The position numbers were made by a program, and so were the translations under genes. This document shows positions 19,385 through 28,067 of a stretch of 61,319 nt of DNA, piece by piece. The notes beneath the pieces were generated by a model, which ran no database searches, was not told the DNA's origin, and saw only the letters and a list, made by a program, of their open reading frames with translations. The stretch covers positions 1-61,319 of the forward strand of contig NZ_MUKU01000030.1 in the NCBI RefSeq assembly GCF_002081825.1, read 5' to 3'. The DNA is from Chromobacterium haemolyticum (GTDB lineage Bacteria > Pseudomonadota > Gammaproteobacteria > Burkholderiales > Chromobacteriaceae). Every line of letters begins with the position of its first letter. The stretch's first letter is position 1.

Positions 19385-19420
19385 ACGCTATCATTGACCG
19401 ACCGGAAAATCAATTATAAG
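19385..19420. promoter_or_regulatory. Divergent paaG / paaN promoters with overlapping operator-like sequence
   Basis: On the plus strand TTGACC (19394-19399) and TATAAG (19415-19420) are spaced by 15 bases. On the minus strand TTGATT (19413-19408) and TAGCGT (19390-19385) are spaced by 17. The shared core ACCGACCGGAAAATCAATTA resembles the candidate site upstream of paaA, so one repressor could control both directions. The 15-base spacing is suboptimal and the minus -10 box is weak. Confidence 0.45.
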
Positions 19421-19527
19421 CTGACCCACATCAATGACAGCGCGCTAAAACTGTTGTTGCCGCGCCCGGTCCTGTCGCTGGCATGGCGCAGACCGGCCTC
19501 CCATCCCTCCGCCCGAGGAGAACGTCC

Positions 19528-21195
19528 ATGTCTCACCCTTTGTTCCAGCAACATCAAGCCACCTTGGATCAGGCCCTGCAGGCCTTGCGTGAACGCCAGT
19601 ACTGGTCGCCGTACCCGGAAATGCCCAGCCCCAGAAGCTACGGCGAAACCGCAGCCGCCGACGGTCAGGCGGCGCTTGAGGCTTTATTGCAACAAGACTT
19701 CTCACTGGATGGTCTGCCGCCCAGCCAGGGCTGGGTGGGCAGCGAGCGCTCCCCCTATCGCGGCGCCTTGCGCATCCGCTATCCGCGCCACGACGCCGAC
19801 GCCTTGCTGAGCGCCTCCACCGCGGCGCTGCAAACGTGGCGGCAAGCCGGCCCGCAGGCCTGGGTGGGCGTCTGCCTGGAGATACTCCAGCGGCTGAACC
19901 GCCGCAGCTTTGAAATCGCCCACGCGGTGATGCACACCACCGGTCAGGCCTTCATGATGGCCTTCCAGGCTGGCGGCCCGCATGCGCAGGACCGCGCGCT
20001 GGAAGCGGTGGCCTACGCATGGCGCGAAATGGCGGCCATTCCCGATCGCTGCCGTTGGAGCAAACCACAAGGCAAGCACGAGCCGCTGGTGCTGGAGAAA
20101 AACTGGAAGGTAATCCCGCGCGGCGTCGGCCTGGTGATAGGCTGCAGCACCTTTCCCACCTGGAACGGCTACCCCGGGCTGTTCGCCAGCCTGGCCACCG
20201 GCAACAGCGTGATCGTCAAGCCGCATCCCGGCGCGGTGCTGCCGCTGGCCCTGACGGTGCGCATTGCCCGCGAGGTGCTGGCCGAAGCCGGCTTCGACCC
20301 CAATACCGTGCTGCTGGCGGCGAATCAGCACGGCGAGCCGCTGGCCAGCCTGCTGGCGCAGCGACCGGAGGTGAAGCTGATCGACTTCACCGGCAGCAGC
20401 GCTCACGGCGAGTGGCTGGAGAGCCAATGCCGTCACGCCCAGGTCTACACCGAAAAAGCCGGCGTCAACTGCGTGGTGCTGGACTCCACCGCCGACTTCC
20501 CCGGCCTGTGCCGCAATCTCGCGCTATCGCTGGCGCTGTACAGCGGCCAGATGTGCACCGCGCCGCAGAACATCTTCATCCCGGCCAATGGCATCCACAC
20601 TCCCGAAGGCCAACTGTCCTACCAGCAGACGGTGGCGGGCCTGTGCGCGGCGCTGGAGGCGCTGTGCGCTGAGCCGGCCAAGGCGGTGGAGCTGCTGGGC
20701 GCGATCCAGAACCCCGGCGTGCTGCAAAGGCTGGAGGCGGCGCGCGCGCTGGGCCAGCCGGCGCTGGACAGCCGGAGGCTGAGCCACCCGCACTACCCGG
20801 AAGCCGAAGTGCGCACTCCGTTGCTGCGCCAGCTGTCGATGGAAGACCGCGCCATTTACGAGCAGGAACACTTCGGGCCGATCAGCTTCCTGATCCAGGC
20901 GCCGGACAGCGCCGCCGCGCTGCGTCAGGCGGAAGACCTCATGCGCCGCTGCGGCGCTCTGAGCTTCTCGGTCTACAGCACGGACCAGCAGGTGCGGGAA
21001 CAGGCCCGGCAGGCGGCGGAAAACGCCTGCGTGTCGCTGGCGCTCAACTTCACCGGCGCGGTGATGGTCAACCAGTCTGCGGCCTTCAGCGACTTCCACG
21101 GCAGCGGCGGCAACCCGGCGGCCAACGCCAGCCTGTCGGACAGCGCTTTCGTCGCCAACCGCTTCCGCGTGGCGCAGACCCGCAGCTTCGGCTGA
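19528..21195 (+). CDS. paaN: Phenylacetate degradation aldehyde dehydrogenase PaaN
   Basis: This 555-residue aldehyde-dehydrogenase-superfamily protein has the catalytic cysteine in [13 protein letters not shown] and the nucleotide-site regions [15 protein letters not shown] and [13 protein letters not shown]. It should oxidise the semialdehyde of 3-oxo-5,6-dehydrosuberyl-CoA after ring opening. E. coli PaaZ fuses this activity to a C-terminal MaoC-type oxepin-CoA hydrolase (about 680 residues); here the protein ends without that domain, so hydrolysis must come from another protein. The start at 19528 has GAGGAG upstream. It is transcribed away from paaG and followed 59 bases later by a transport pair. 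Confidence 0.9.
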   Translation: MSHPLFQQHQATLDQALQALRERQYWSPYPEMPSPRSYGETAAADGQAALEALLQQDFSLDGLPPSQGWVGSERSPYRGALRIRYPRHDADALLSASTAALQTWRQAGPQAWVGVCLEILQRLNRRSFEIAHAVMHTTGQAFMMAFQAGGPHAQDRALEAVAYAWREMAAIPDRCRWSKPQGKHEPLVLEKNWKVIPRGVGLVIGCSTFPTWNGYPGLFASLATGNSVIVKPHPGAVLPLALTVRIAREVLAEAGFDPNTVLLAANQHGEPLASLLAQRPEVKLIDFTGSSAHGEWLESQCRHAQVYTEKAGVNCVVLDSTADFPGLCRNLALSLALYSGQMCTAPQNIFIPANGIHTPEGQLSYQQTVAGLCAALEALCAEPAKAVELLGAIQNPGVLQRLEAARALGQPALDSRRLSHPHYPEAEVRTPLLRQLSMEDRAIYEQEHFGPISFLIQAPDSAAALRQAEDLMRRCGALSFSVYSTDQQVREQARQAAENACVSLALNFTGAVMVNQSAAFSDFHGSGGNPAANASLSDSAFVANRFRVAQTRSFG

Positions 21196-21254
21196 TCCCC
21201 GGCCCCGGCCATGGCCGGGGCGTCGCCCGCCAGACTCACGAACGGAGCCGCGTC

Positions 21255-21563
21255 ATGACACCACAACAACAGCAAGCGATTCTGAACCACCCCGCCTTTC
21301 AACAACTGGCCAGCCGCAAGACGCGGCTGGGCTGGAGCCTGACCGCCGTCATGCTGCTGCTCTATTACGGCTTCATCCTGGTGCTGGCCTTCGCGCCGCA
21401 GTGGCTGGCCCGGCCCATAGGCGCCGGCGTCACCACTTTGGGCATGCCGGTGGGCGTCGCCATCATCCTGGCCGCGTTCGCGCTGACCGGGATCTACGTG
21501 CGCCAGGCCAACAAGCGGCTGGACCCGCTGAACGACGAAGTCCTGCGGGAGTGCCAGCCATGA
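21255..21563 (+). CDS. DUF485 small inner-membrane protein (YjcH-like)
   Basis: This is a 102-residue protein with two hydrophobic segments (about residues 29-48 and 63-82) and the DUF485 pattern ([16 protein letters not shown], then the conserved proline/glycine-rich second segment). Family members are encoded immediately before sodium/solute symporters of the ActP type and are thought to assist them. Here its stop overlaps the start of such a symporter (ATGA). It lies downstream of paaN on the same strand. Confidence 0.9.
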   Translation: MTPQQQQAILNHPAFQQLASRKTRLGWSLTAVMLLLYYGFILVLAFAPQWLARPIGAGVTTLGMPVGVAIILAAFALTGIYVRQANKRLDPLNDEVLRECQP

Positions 21564-23194
21564 GAGCCCTCCTCGCCATATCGGCGCTGACCTTGGCCTT
21601 CCCGGCCTGGGCCCAGGCCGGCGCGCAGCGCCCCTTGAACTGGAACGCCATCCTGATGTTCCTGCTGTTCGTGACGCTGACCCTGTTCATCACCGGCTGG
21701 GCCGCGCGCCGCACCCGCTCCGCCTCCGACTTCTACACCGCTGGCGGCGGCGTCAGCCCGCTGCAGAACGGCCTGGCCATCGCCGGCGACATGATCTCCG
21801 CCGCGTCCTTCCTCGGCATCTCCGCAATGATGTTCAGCAAGGGCTACGACGGCCTGATCTATGCGCTGGGAGTGTTGGCCGGCTGGCCCATCATCATGTT
21901 CCTGATCGCCGAACGACTGCGCAACCTGGGCCGCTTCACTTTCGCCGACGTGGTGTCCTACCGGCTGAGCCAGACACCGGTGCGCATCACCGCCGCCTGC
22001 GGCACGCTGACGGTGGCGCTACTCTATCTGGTGGCGCAGATGGTGGGCGCCGGCAAGTTGATAGAGTTGCTGTTCGGCGCCAGCTATTTGAGCGCCGTCG
22101 TCATCGTCGGCGTGCTGATGGTGTTGTACGTGATGTTCGGCGGCATGCTGGCCACCACCTGGGTGCAGATCGTCAAGGCGGTGCTGCTGCTGTCGGCCAC
22201 CAGTTTCATGGCCTTCATGGTCTGGCGGCGCTTCGGCTACAGCAGCGAGGCGATGTTCGCCGCCGCCGCCGAGCTTCGCGGCCAGGCCATCCTGGCGCCT
22301 GGCGGCCTGGTGTCCAATCCGGTGGACGCAGTCTCCCTGGGCTTGGGCATGATGTTCGGCACAGCCGGCCTGCCCCACGTGCTGATGCGCTTCTTCACCG
22401 TGGCCGACGCCCGCGCCGCGCGCCAGTCCGTGTTCTACGCCACCGGTTTCATCGGCTATTTCTACCTGCTGCTGATCCTGGTGGGCTTTGGCGCCATCCT
22501 CATCGTCGGCGGCGACGCCGGCTTTCGCGACGAAGGCGGCGGCATTGTCGGCGGCGCCAATATGGTGGCGGTGCACCTGGCCCAGGCGGTGGGCGGCAAT
22601 CTGTTCCTCGGTCTGGTGTCGGCGGTGGCCTTCGCCACCATTCTCGCCGTGGTGGCCGGCCTGGCCCTGTCGGCCGCGTCGGCGGTGTCTCATGACCTGT
22701 ACGCGGTGGCGCTGCGCCAGGGCAAGGTGAGCAATGCGGAGGAAATGCGGGTGTCGCGGCTGGCGACGCTGGTGATAGGACTGCTGACCATCCTGCTGGG
22801 ACTATTGTTCGAAAAGCAGAACATCGCCTTCCTGTCCGGCCTGGTACTGGCGATTGCCGCCTCGGTGAATTTTCCGGTGCTGTTTCTGGCAATGTTCTGG
22901 CCCCGGCTCACCACCCGAGGCGCGGTGGCCGGCAGCCTGGCCGGCCTGGTCTCCGCCATCGCCTTGCTAGTGCTGGGGCCCATGGTGTGGGTGGACATCC
23001 TGGGCCATCCACGAGCTATCTTCCCCTACGCCAACCCGGCGCTGTTTTCCATGAGCGCGGCCTTCGCCTGCGCCTGGCTATTGTCAGTCTGCGACCGCTC
23101 GTCCCAGGGGCAATTGGAACGCAGCCGTTTCCCGGCGCAATATATTCGCGCTTTGACCGGGCTGGGAGCCGGCACAGGCACCGGCAAACACTAA
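21560..23194 (+). CDS. Sodium/solute symporter (ActP/PaaL-like), likely phenylacetate uptake
   Basis: The 544-residue SSS-family permease has a cleavable-looking N-terminal signal ([12 protein letters not shown]) and about 13 membrane segments. The family motif [20 protein letters not shown] is at about residue 55 and the sodium-site region [16 protein letters not shown] at about 370. ActP transports acetate; in Pseudomonas an SSS permease of this type (PhaJ/PaaL) imports phenylacetate. Placement after paaN and a DUF485 partner makes phenylacetate, or another aromatic acid, the likely substrate here, but acetate cannot be excluded. It ends seven bases from a convergent lysR gene. Confidence 0.88.
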   Translation: MRALLAISALTLAFPAWAQAGAQRPLNWNAILMFLLFVTLTLFITGWAARRTRSASDFYTAGGGVSPLQNGLAIAGDMISAASFLGISAMMFSKGYDGLIYALGVLAGWPIIMFLIAERLRNLGRFTFADVVSYRLSQTPVRITAACGTLTVALLYLVAQMVGAGKLIELLFGASYLSAVVIVGVLMVLYVMFGGMLATTWVQIVKAVLLLSATSFMAFMVWRRFGYSSEAMFAAAAELRGQAILAPGGLVSNPVDAVSLGLGMMFGTAGLPHVLMRFFTVADARAARQSVFYATGFIGYFYLLLILVGFGAILIVGGDAGFRDEGGGIVGGANMVAVHLAQAVGGNLFLGLVSAVAFATILAVVAGLALSAASAVSHDLYAVALRQGKVSNAEEMRVSRLATLVIGLLTILLGLLFEKQNIAFLSGLVLAIAASVNFPVLFLAMFWPRLTTRGAVAGSLAGLVSAIALLVLGPMVWVDILGHPRAIFPYANPALFSMSAAFACAWLLSVCDRSSQGQLERSRFPAQYIRALTGLGAGTGTGKH

Positions 23195-23201
23195 CCACGG
23201 C

Positions 23202-24086
23202 TCAGGCCAGCAGCGCCGCCATCGTCATGTTCTGGAACGCGGCCATGCCGCGGGTCAGCGTCTTGTCGCGGTGCTGCACCTGATACAAGGTGCGCGTCAG
23301 CGTTGGCAGGCCGGCGCTCACTTCCACTACCGCGCCGGTCTGCAACAGATCGGCCACCACCCGCCGCGACAGGCAGCTGACGCCAAGGCCGGCCGCCACC
23401 GCGTGCTTGATCGCCTCGGAATGACCCAACTCCATGCTCACGTTAAGCATGGCTAGGTGCGGCAACAGCAGACGGTCCACTTCCTCGCGCGTGCCGGAGC
23501 CGGCTTCACGCAGAATCCATTCGGCCTTAGCCAGGTCCTGGCGCGCCGCTTCGCCTTGCGCCAAGGGATGATCGGCGGCGGCGAACACCACCAGTTCGTC
23601 CTGACGCCAGGGCTGAGCAATCAAGTCCGGGTGGTGGCAAGGCCCTTCGATGAAACCGAAGTCCACCCGCAGCGCCGCTACCGCGTCGACGATGTCGCGG
23701 GTATTGGCCACGTCCAGTTCCAGCCGCGCCAGCGGCCAGGCGGCGCGGAAAGCCGCCAGTTGCTGTGGCAATAAATAGTTCGCCACCGTGCTGCTGGCGC
23801 CTATCTTCAAAGACATCGCTCCGGCGTTGAACAGGCTTTGCATGTCCTGGGCCGCATCCAGCATCGCCCGCGCCTTGGGCCACAGCAGCCGGCCATGCTC
23901 GTTCAGGCTCAAGCGCTTGCCGATGCGGTCGAACAGGCGCACGTCGAGCCCGGTTTCCAGCTTGTCCAGCGCCTGGCTGGCCGCGGACTGGGTCAGGGCG
24001 ACATGGTTGGCCGCCTGGGTGACGGTGCCGTATTCGGCCACCGCGACGAAAACCTCCAGTTCGCGCAGAGTCAGCTTCAAGCCCAT
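23202..24086 (-). CDS. LysR-family regulator (YeiE-like)
   Basis: This 294-residue LysR protein has its HTH at about residues 20-40 ([22 protein letters not shown]) and a type 2 periplasmic-binding-like effector domain. It is divergent from a YeiH-type permease, the same pairing as E. coli yeiE/yeiH, where YeiE responds to sulfite. It probably controls the permease. The start is adjacent to a 22-bp inverted repeat with LysR features. Confidence 0.88.
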   Translation of the reverse strand: MGLKLTLRELEVFVAVAEYGTVTQAANHVALTQSAASQALDKLETGLDVRLFDRIGKRLSLNEHGRLLWPKARAMLDAAQDMQSLFNAGAMSLKIGASSTVANYLLPQQLAAFRAAWPLARLELDVANTRDIVDAVAALRVDFGFIEGPCHHPDLIAQPWRQDELVVFAAADHPLAQGEAARQDLAKAEWILREAGSGTREEVDRLLLPHLAMLNVSMELGHSEAIKHAVAAGLGVSCLSRRVVADLLQTGAVVEVSAGLPTLTRTLYQVQHRDKTLTRGMAAFQNMTMAALLA

Positions 24087-24098
24087 ACCGCCTCCTTA

Positions 24099-24120
24099 AT
24101 ATCGATTTTACTACTGATAT
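24099..24120. promoter_or_regulatory. LysR-type binding site between regulator and yeiH-like gene
   Basis: ATATC, 12 bases, GATAT: an interrupted dyad with the T-N11-A character of LysR boxes, located 13 bases upstream of the lysR start and about 84 upstream of the permease start. Confidence 0.5.
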
Positions 24121-24203
24121 ATATCCATTTTATCCGTTTCTCTACTGAAAACGAGGGGCGTATCGTTAGCACCATTCGCCATAGACCAAACAGGCATTTG
24201 CTT

Positions 24204-25229
24204 ATGACAAACCTTCGCCAAATCATGCCGGGCCTGGCGTTGGCCATCGCCGTCGCCGTCGCTTCGCTCTACGCAGCGGATTTGCCGGCGATGAAGCACC
24301 TAGGCTTCTCCGCGCTCACCATCGCCATCCTGGGCGGCATGCTGATAGGCAACACCGTCTACCGCTACTTTGCCGGCGCCAGCCACCACGGCATCCAGTT
24401 CTCCAAGCAAAAGCTGCTGCGCCTGGGCATCATCTTGTTCGGCTTCAAACTCACCTTCCAGGACATCGCCGCCGTCGGCTTCGCCGGCGTATTGATCGAT
24501 ACCCTGGTGCTGTGCACTACCTTTCTGCTGGCTTTCCGCATCGGCCGCAAATACTTGGGCATGGACGAGCAGAGCGTAATCCTGATCGGCGCGGGCAGTT
24601 CCATCTGCGGCGCGGCCGCGATTCTGGCCACGGAACCCGTAATCAAAGCTCATGCGGAAAAAGTGGCCGTAGCCGTCGCCACCGTAGTGGTGTTCGGCAC
24701 CGTGGCGATGTTCCTGTGGCCGATGCTGTATCAATGGACCAGCCATCTGGGCATTTCCGAGTTCAACTACGGCGTGTTCGCGGGCTCCACCATCCATGAA
24801 GTGGCGCAAGCCGTTGCCGCCGGCAAATCGGTCAGCGAGGCGGCGATGACCACAGCGGTGATCACCAAGATGATACGCGTAATGATGCTGGCGCCGTTCC
24901 TGATCGCCTTGTCCAGCTGGCTGGCTGCCAAACCCCACGGCAGCCGCCAACAGAAGAGCGGCATCGCCATCCCCTGGTTCGCCGTCGTCTTCCTTGCCGT
25001 GGCCGCCTTCAACTCCTTCAACCTGCTGCCTGCCGCGTGGGTCAGCGCCATCGTCTCGCTGGACAACCTGCTGCTGGCCGCCGCAATGGGCGCGCTGGGC
25101 ATCACCACCCACTTCTCCGCCATCCGCCAGGCCGGCGCCAAACCGATGCTGCTGGCTTCCATCCTGTTTGGTTGGCTGATCGTCGGCGGCGGCCTGATCA
25201 ACTTCAGCGTTAGTTATCTGCTGCATTGA
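24204..25229 (+). CDS. yeiH: YeiH/UPF0324-family inner-membrane permease
   Basis: This is a 341-residue polytopic protein with about 10 membrane segments. Family strings include [23 protein letters not shown] (a shorter core [11 protein letters not shown] is diagnostic), [12 protein letters not shown] and [14 protein letters not shown]. YeiH proteins are proposed sulfate/sulfite permease-like or putative exporters; function is unsettled. ATG 24204 gives the normal length; the open frame extends upstream through the lysR promoter and is not used. Confidence 0.88.
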   Translation: MTNLRQIMPGLALAIAVAVASLYAADLPAMKHLGFSALTIAILGGMLIGNTVYRYFAGASHHGIQFSKQKLLRLGIILFGFKLTFQDIAAVGFAGVLIDTLVLCTTFLLAFRIGRKYLGMDEQSVILIGAGSSICGAAAILATEPVIKAHAEKVAVAVATVVVFGTVAMFLWPMLYQWTSHLGISEFNYGVFAGSTIHEVAQAVAAGKSVSEAAMTTAVITKMIRVMMLAPFLIALSSWLAAKPHGSRQQKSGIAIPWFAVVFLAVAAFNSFNLLPAAWVSAIVSLDNLLLAAAMGALGITTHFSAIRQAGAKPMLLASILFGWLIVGGGLINFSVSYLLH

Positions 25230-25619
25230 ACTAGCAGAAACAACACGCCCCTCCCAGGATCCTCATGCTTCAACATGACGATCCGGGCCTCCCGCCCAAG
25301 CAAATCAGCCCCCCTTCAACCGGTTTAGGAACTGAATCCAACTCTGTTCCTCTCCCCCTACTTTCCTCTACCTACAAACGTAGCCATCAAATTAACTCAT
25401 GCAACCCTCGCATTACATCAACTAAACCTATCTTACAAGAAACACGAAAAAATACTAATACCTCATACTCAAAGCAGAAAAACCGGATCGATAATCTAAT
25501 TTAATAAAACAAGAATAAAATAAAAAATGATCAATTGACTCGATAACATCAAGCGGGGAGACTGAATCACACTCAAAAAAACTCGGGGATGCTCTAAACA
25601 AAAGAAAAGGAGCACACCA
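25230..25619. other. AT-rich intergenic stretch, no gene recognised
   Basis: From about 25310 the composition drops sharply to AT-rich, and a string of A-rich words continues to the ribosome site AAAGGAG at 25605-25611. A 79-codon open frame here has no recognisable domain or codon pattern. The stretch is probably the promoter region of the AT-rich gene that follows and marks the left border of foreign DNA. Confidence 0.6.
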
Positions 25620-26861
25620 ATGTACGCCTTATCACCTCTACCGTTAAGACACGAAAAATTCTCAGTTCCTTATCTAGTGGATGAAACCTTAAGAGAAGGC
25701 ATTGAGAGGACAGCCTTCCCCATTTCACTAGATGCAAAAATGCAAATTTTGCATAGTCTTACTGATGCCGGAATCAGAGATTTCGTCATTGGCTGTGGTC
25801 CTGAAGAGCCTTTGGTCTGGGACCGAGTACAACAAGAAAAAAGGGACGGAACACTACCGTCAGACACCCAGACCACGTTTATCATCCTAGTAAATTGCTG
25901 GGAAACTGCCTACTACTACTTTAGCCAAAGAAAGCAAAACATTGAGGACATAGAGGATACTATTTTCAGCTTTGGCATGATCACTTATCGTAAAAATGAA
26001 AACGAGTTCGAAAAGGCCTTAATGGCATTTAAAAAACTGGGGGCAAAAAAGTTTAAAGCCAGCATACTAAACAATTTCAGAACGAGCGTATCAGATCAAA
26101 CCTACTCAGCCATTTGCCAGCAAATTGACTGGGCAATCTCTTTAGGCGTCTCTATCATACGCATCAACGACTCACTTGGTTCTTTACAACCCCACATCAC
26201 CCAATGGCTCTGCTCCAAACTAGTTAAAGACTATCCCGGCATTACTTTCTGCCTTCACGCACACAATGACAATGGGCTTGCCGTGGCCAATGCCATGCAA
26301 TCTATTCAATCCGGATTTCAGATGATAGAGGGCTCATTGGCTGGTTTTGGGAACCGTTCAGGAATTGCCCCAATAGAACAAGTTCTCAAACTATGCCTAA
26401 ACAATGACATCAAGCTGGGCAATCATGAAATCAACCTAAAAAAAATCATTCGTACAGCACAAGCTTGCGAAGAAATTTTCTTACAACCACCCAATATTTA
26501 CCGTTCTGTCAGCGGAATATTCGAGACTGATTCAAACTACGGTGTACTAAACATCCCTGACTTCCTAGAAGCTAAAGATGAAAAATCTTACTTTATCAAC
26601 CTTGTCGGATTACATCCCAACACAATAAAACAAGCGTTAAAAGAGTACTGCCCATCTTTAGATTTAACCAACATCCCAAGTCAAAGATGGTTGCATGTCA
26701 TTGAACTCATCAAAATCAAGATGCAAGCAGAGGCTATTGAAACCGAAGCCAAATACAAGGCTTTGAGACTACACTTGCATAACTACTATCGCTCAAGCGC
26801 CTACTCTCCCCAAAAAATCGCATCCATTGCATATAAGCTACTGGTAGAGAATGAAGCTTGA
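25620..26861 (+). CDS. Orphan DRE-TIM metallolyase (homocitrate/isopropylmalate synthase-like)
   Basis: This 413-residue enzyme has the DRE-TIM barrel motifs of the IPMS/homocitrate synthase/HMG-CoA lyase superfamily: DETLREG at 21-27 (divalent metal and catalytic arginine), IRINDSLGS near 181, the metal-binding HxH in CLHAHNDNGLAVAN (His213, His215) and the glycine motif AGFGNRSGIAP near 242. These fit Claisen-type condensation of acetyl-CoA with a 2-oxo acid more than lyase chemistry. There is no LeuA regulatory domain; the C-terminal 130 residues are helical linker-like sequence. It is strikingly AT-rich compared with the rest of the window, with A/T-ending codons, so it was probably acquired. 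Product and acceptor are unknown. It is followed three bases later by an AEC transporter. Confidence 0.8.
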   Translation: MYALSPLPLRHEKFSVPYLVDETLREGIERTAFPISLDAKMQILHSLTDAGIRDFVIGCGPEEPLVWDRVQQEKRDGTLPSDTQTTFIILVNCWETAYYYFSQRKQNIEDIEDTIFSFGMITYRKNENEFEKALMAFKKLGAKKFKASILNNFRTSVSDQTYSAICQQIDWAISLGVSIIRINDSLGSLQPHITQWLCSKLVKDYPGITFCLHAHNDNGLAVANAMQSIQSGFQMIEGSLAGFGNRSGIAPIEQVLKLCLNNDIKLGNHEINLKKIIRTAQACEEIFLQPPNIYRSVSGIFETDSNYGVLNIPDFLEAKDEKSYFINLVGLHPNTIKQALKEYCPSLDLTNIPSQRWLHVIELIKIKMQAEAIETEAKYKALRLHLHNYYRSSAYSPQKIASIAYKLLVENEA

Positions 26862-26864
26862 GCC

Positions 26865-27812
26865 ATGGGAAAAATCATAACCATCATATTACCCCTGTTT
26901 GCGATGATTCTATGCGGGTATGGGATAGTTCGCGCGGGCGTCATTGGAAAAGAAACCGTCAGAGGCTTGGTCGGCGTCGTATTTTGGCTGTTCCTACCCT
27001 GTTTTATCTTCATGAAGACGCTGAGCGCGGACTACCAGGCTGGTATTAATTGGAATTTGCTCAACGCCTACTACCTAGCTTGCCTACTGGTGTTTTTAAT
27101 CGCCGCCGCTGTTGGCCGCCTCTTTTGGGGAGGGGATCTACGCATCGCTGGACTCCGAGGCTTGGCCTCTATTTCCGGCGTCGTCGGCTATATGGGCTTG
27201 CCATTGATGGTAATGACGTTTGGAGACGCCGCCGTGTTGCCCGCGGTAATGATCACAACAGCGGACAATCTTGTCATTCTGGCGGGAGGCAGCCTGCTGA
27301 TGGAAATGACCAGCGTTCGGACCGGCCATGCTCAGCCTGGAGGCTGGCCGCTATTGATCGCGATAGCCAAAGGCATCGTCCGCAACCCTTTGATCCTAGC
27401 TGTACTTCTTGCTGCTGTTTTCATCGCCGCCGGACTGAGTCTACCCAGCGCCCTGCACATCTTCGCCAGGCAAATGACCGATGCAACCGGACCGCTTGCG
27501 CTGGTCGCCCTGGGCGCCGCGCTGGCCATCCACCCAATGACAGGCCTGGCCCAAGCTGACTCGATTTTTCTGGCCGTCCTAAAAGTGACCGTGCTGCCGG
27601 GACTGGTGTTTTTATCCTGCCGTTACGGCTTTGAACTTGACCCTTTCAGCGTCAAGATCGCCGTTCTGATGGCAGCGCTTCCGGTGGCCGTCAATGTTTT
27701 CATTCTGGCGTCTCGCTACCAAAGTTATGAAACGCAAGTATCCAGCGCCATGTTGTTATCGGTGGGCATGGGATTGCTCGTCCTCTCGGGCCTGTTGCTG
27801 ATTCTGGCTTGA
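26865..27812 (+). CDS. AEC-family (auxin efflux carrier-like) transporter
   Basis: This 315-residue membrane protein has about 10 hydrophobic segments in two five-helix halves. Its opening ILPLFAMILCGYGIVRAGVI and the internal WLFLPCFIFMKTLSAD are typical of the AEC/MdcF group, which moves malonate, malate or other carboxylates and amphipathic anions. The start is three bases after the upstream enzyme stop, so they form a two-gene operon. Its GC content is much closer to the host than the upstream gene. The likely task is movement of the acid made or used by that enzyme; this is inference from coupling. Confidence 0.85.
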   Translation: MGKIITIILPLFAMILCGYGIVRAGVIGKETVRGLVGVVFWLFLPCFIFMKTLSADYQAGINWNLLNAYYLACLLVFLIAAAVGRLFWGGDLRIAGLRGLASISGVVGYMGLPLMVMTFGDAAVLPAVMITTADNLVILAGGSLLMEMTSVRTGHAQPGGWPLLIAIAKGIVRNPLILAVLLAAVFIAAGLSLPSALHIFARQMTDATGPLALVALGAALAIHPMTGLAQADSIFLAVLKVTVLPGLVFLSCRYGFELDPFSVKIAVLMAALPVAVNVFILASRYQSYETQVSSAMLLSVGMGLLVLSGLLLILA

Positions 27813-27821
27813 GGCTAAAAA

Positions 27822-27855
27822 ACCACCGCCCGGCGGATACTACTCGGGCGGTGGT
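27822..27855. terminator. Terminator between the AEC gene and ybdD (convergent)
   Basis: ACCACCGCCCG and CGGGCGGTGGT form a perfect 11-bp stem with a 12-base loop. On the minus strand it is followed by six T residues, so it serves the cstA-ybdD transcript best and can also stop the plus-strand operon. Confidence 0.85.
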
Positions 27856-27878
27856 GATTTAATGCAGCGAGAACAACG

Positions 27879-28067
27879 TCAGCATGGACACTTCTTCATG
27901 CTCTTGCCGCCGTAGCGTTCGTCCTGGCAGCGGCGAAAGAAGGCCTCCCGGCTCATCACCTCCGCATTCGGATTGAAACGGCGGCGGCTGGCGACATAGG
28001 CGTCGTAATCCTTGACGCCCACCATCAACCGGGCGGTTTTCGCCCATTGCTGCCATAGCTTGTTCAT
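27879..28067 (-). CDS. ybdD: YbdD/YjiX-family small protein (DUF466)
   Basis: This 62-residue protein contains YDAYVASRRRFNPNAEVMS, FFRRCQDERYGG and a C-terminal CPC, all typical of YbdD/YjiX. These small cytoplasmic proteins are always encoded after CstA/BtsT carriers and are needed for their full activity in pyruvate uptake. TAATG overlap with the cstA stop (28067) supports this start and coupled translation. Confidence 0.93.
   Translation of the reverse strand: MNKLWQQWAKTARLMVGVKDYDAYVASRRRFNPNAEVMSREAFFRRCQDERYGGKSMKKCPC

Noticed and set aside
19528-21195. Annotation of the aldehyde dehydrogenase as bifunctional PaaZ
   Set aside because: The protein stops at 555 residues and lacks the C-terminal MaoC hydratase domain.
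25265-25504. 79-codon open frame in the AT-rich gap before the metallolyase gene
   Set aside because: No ribosome site, no domain-like sequence; composition explains the open frame.
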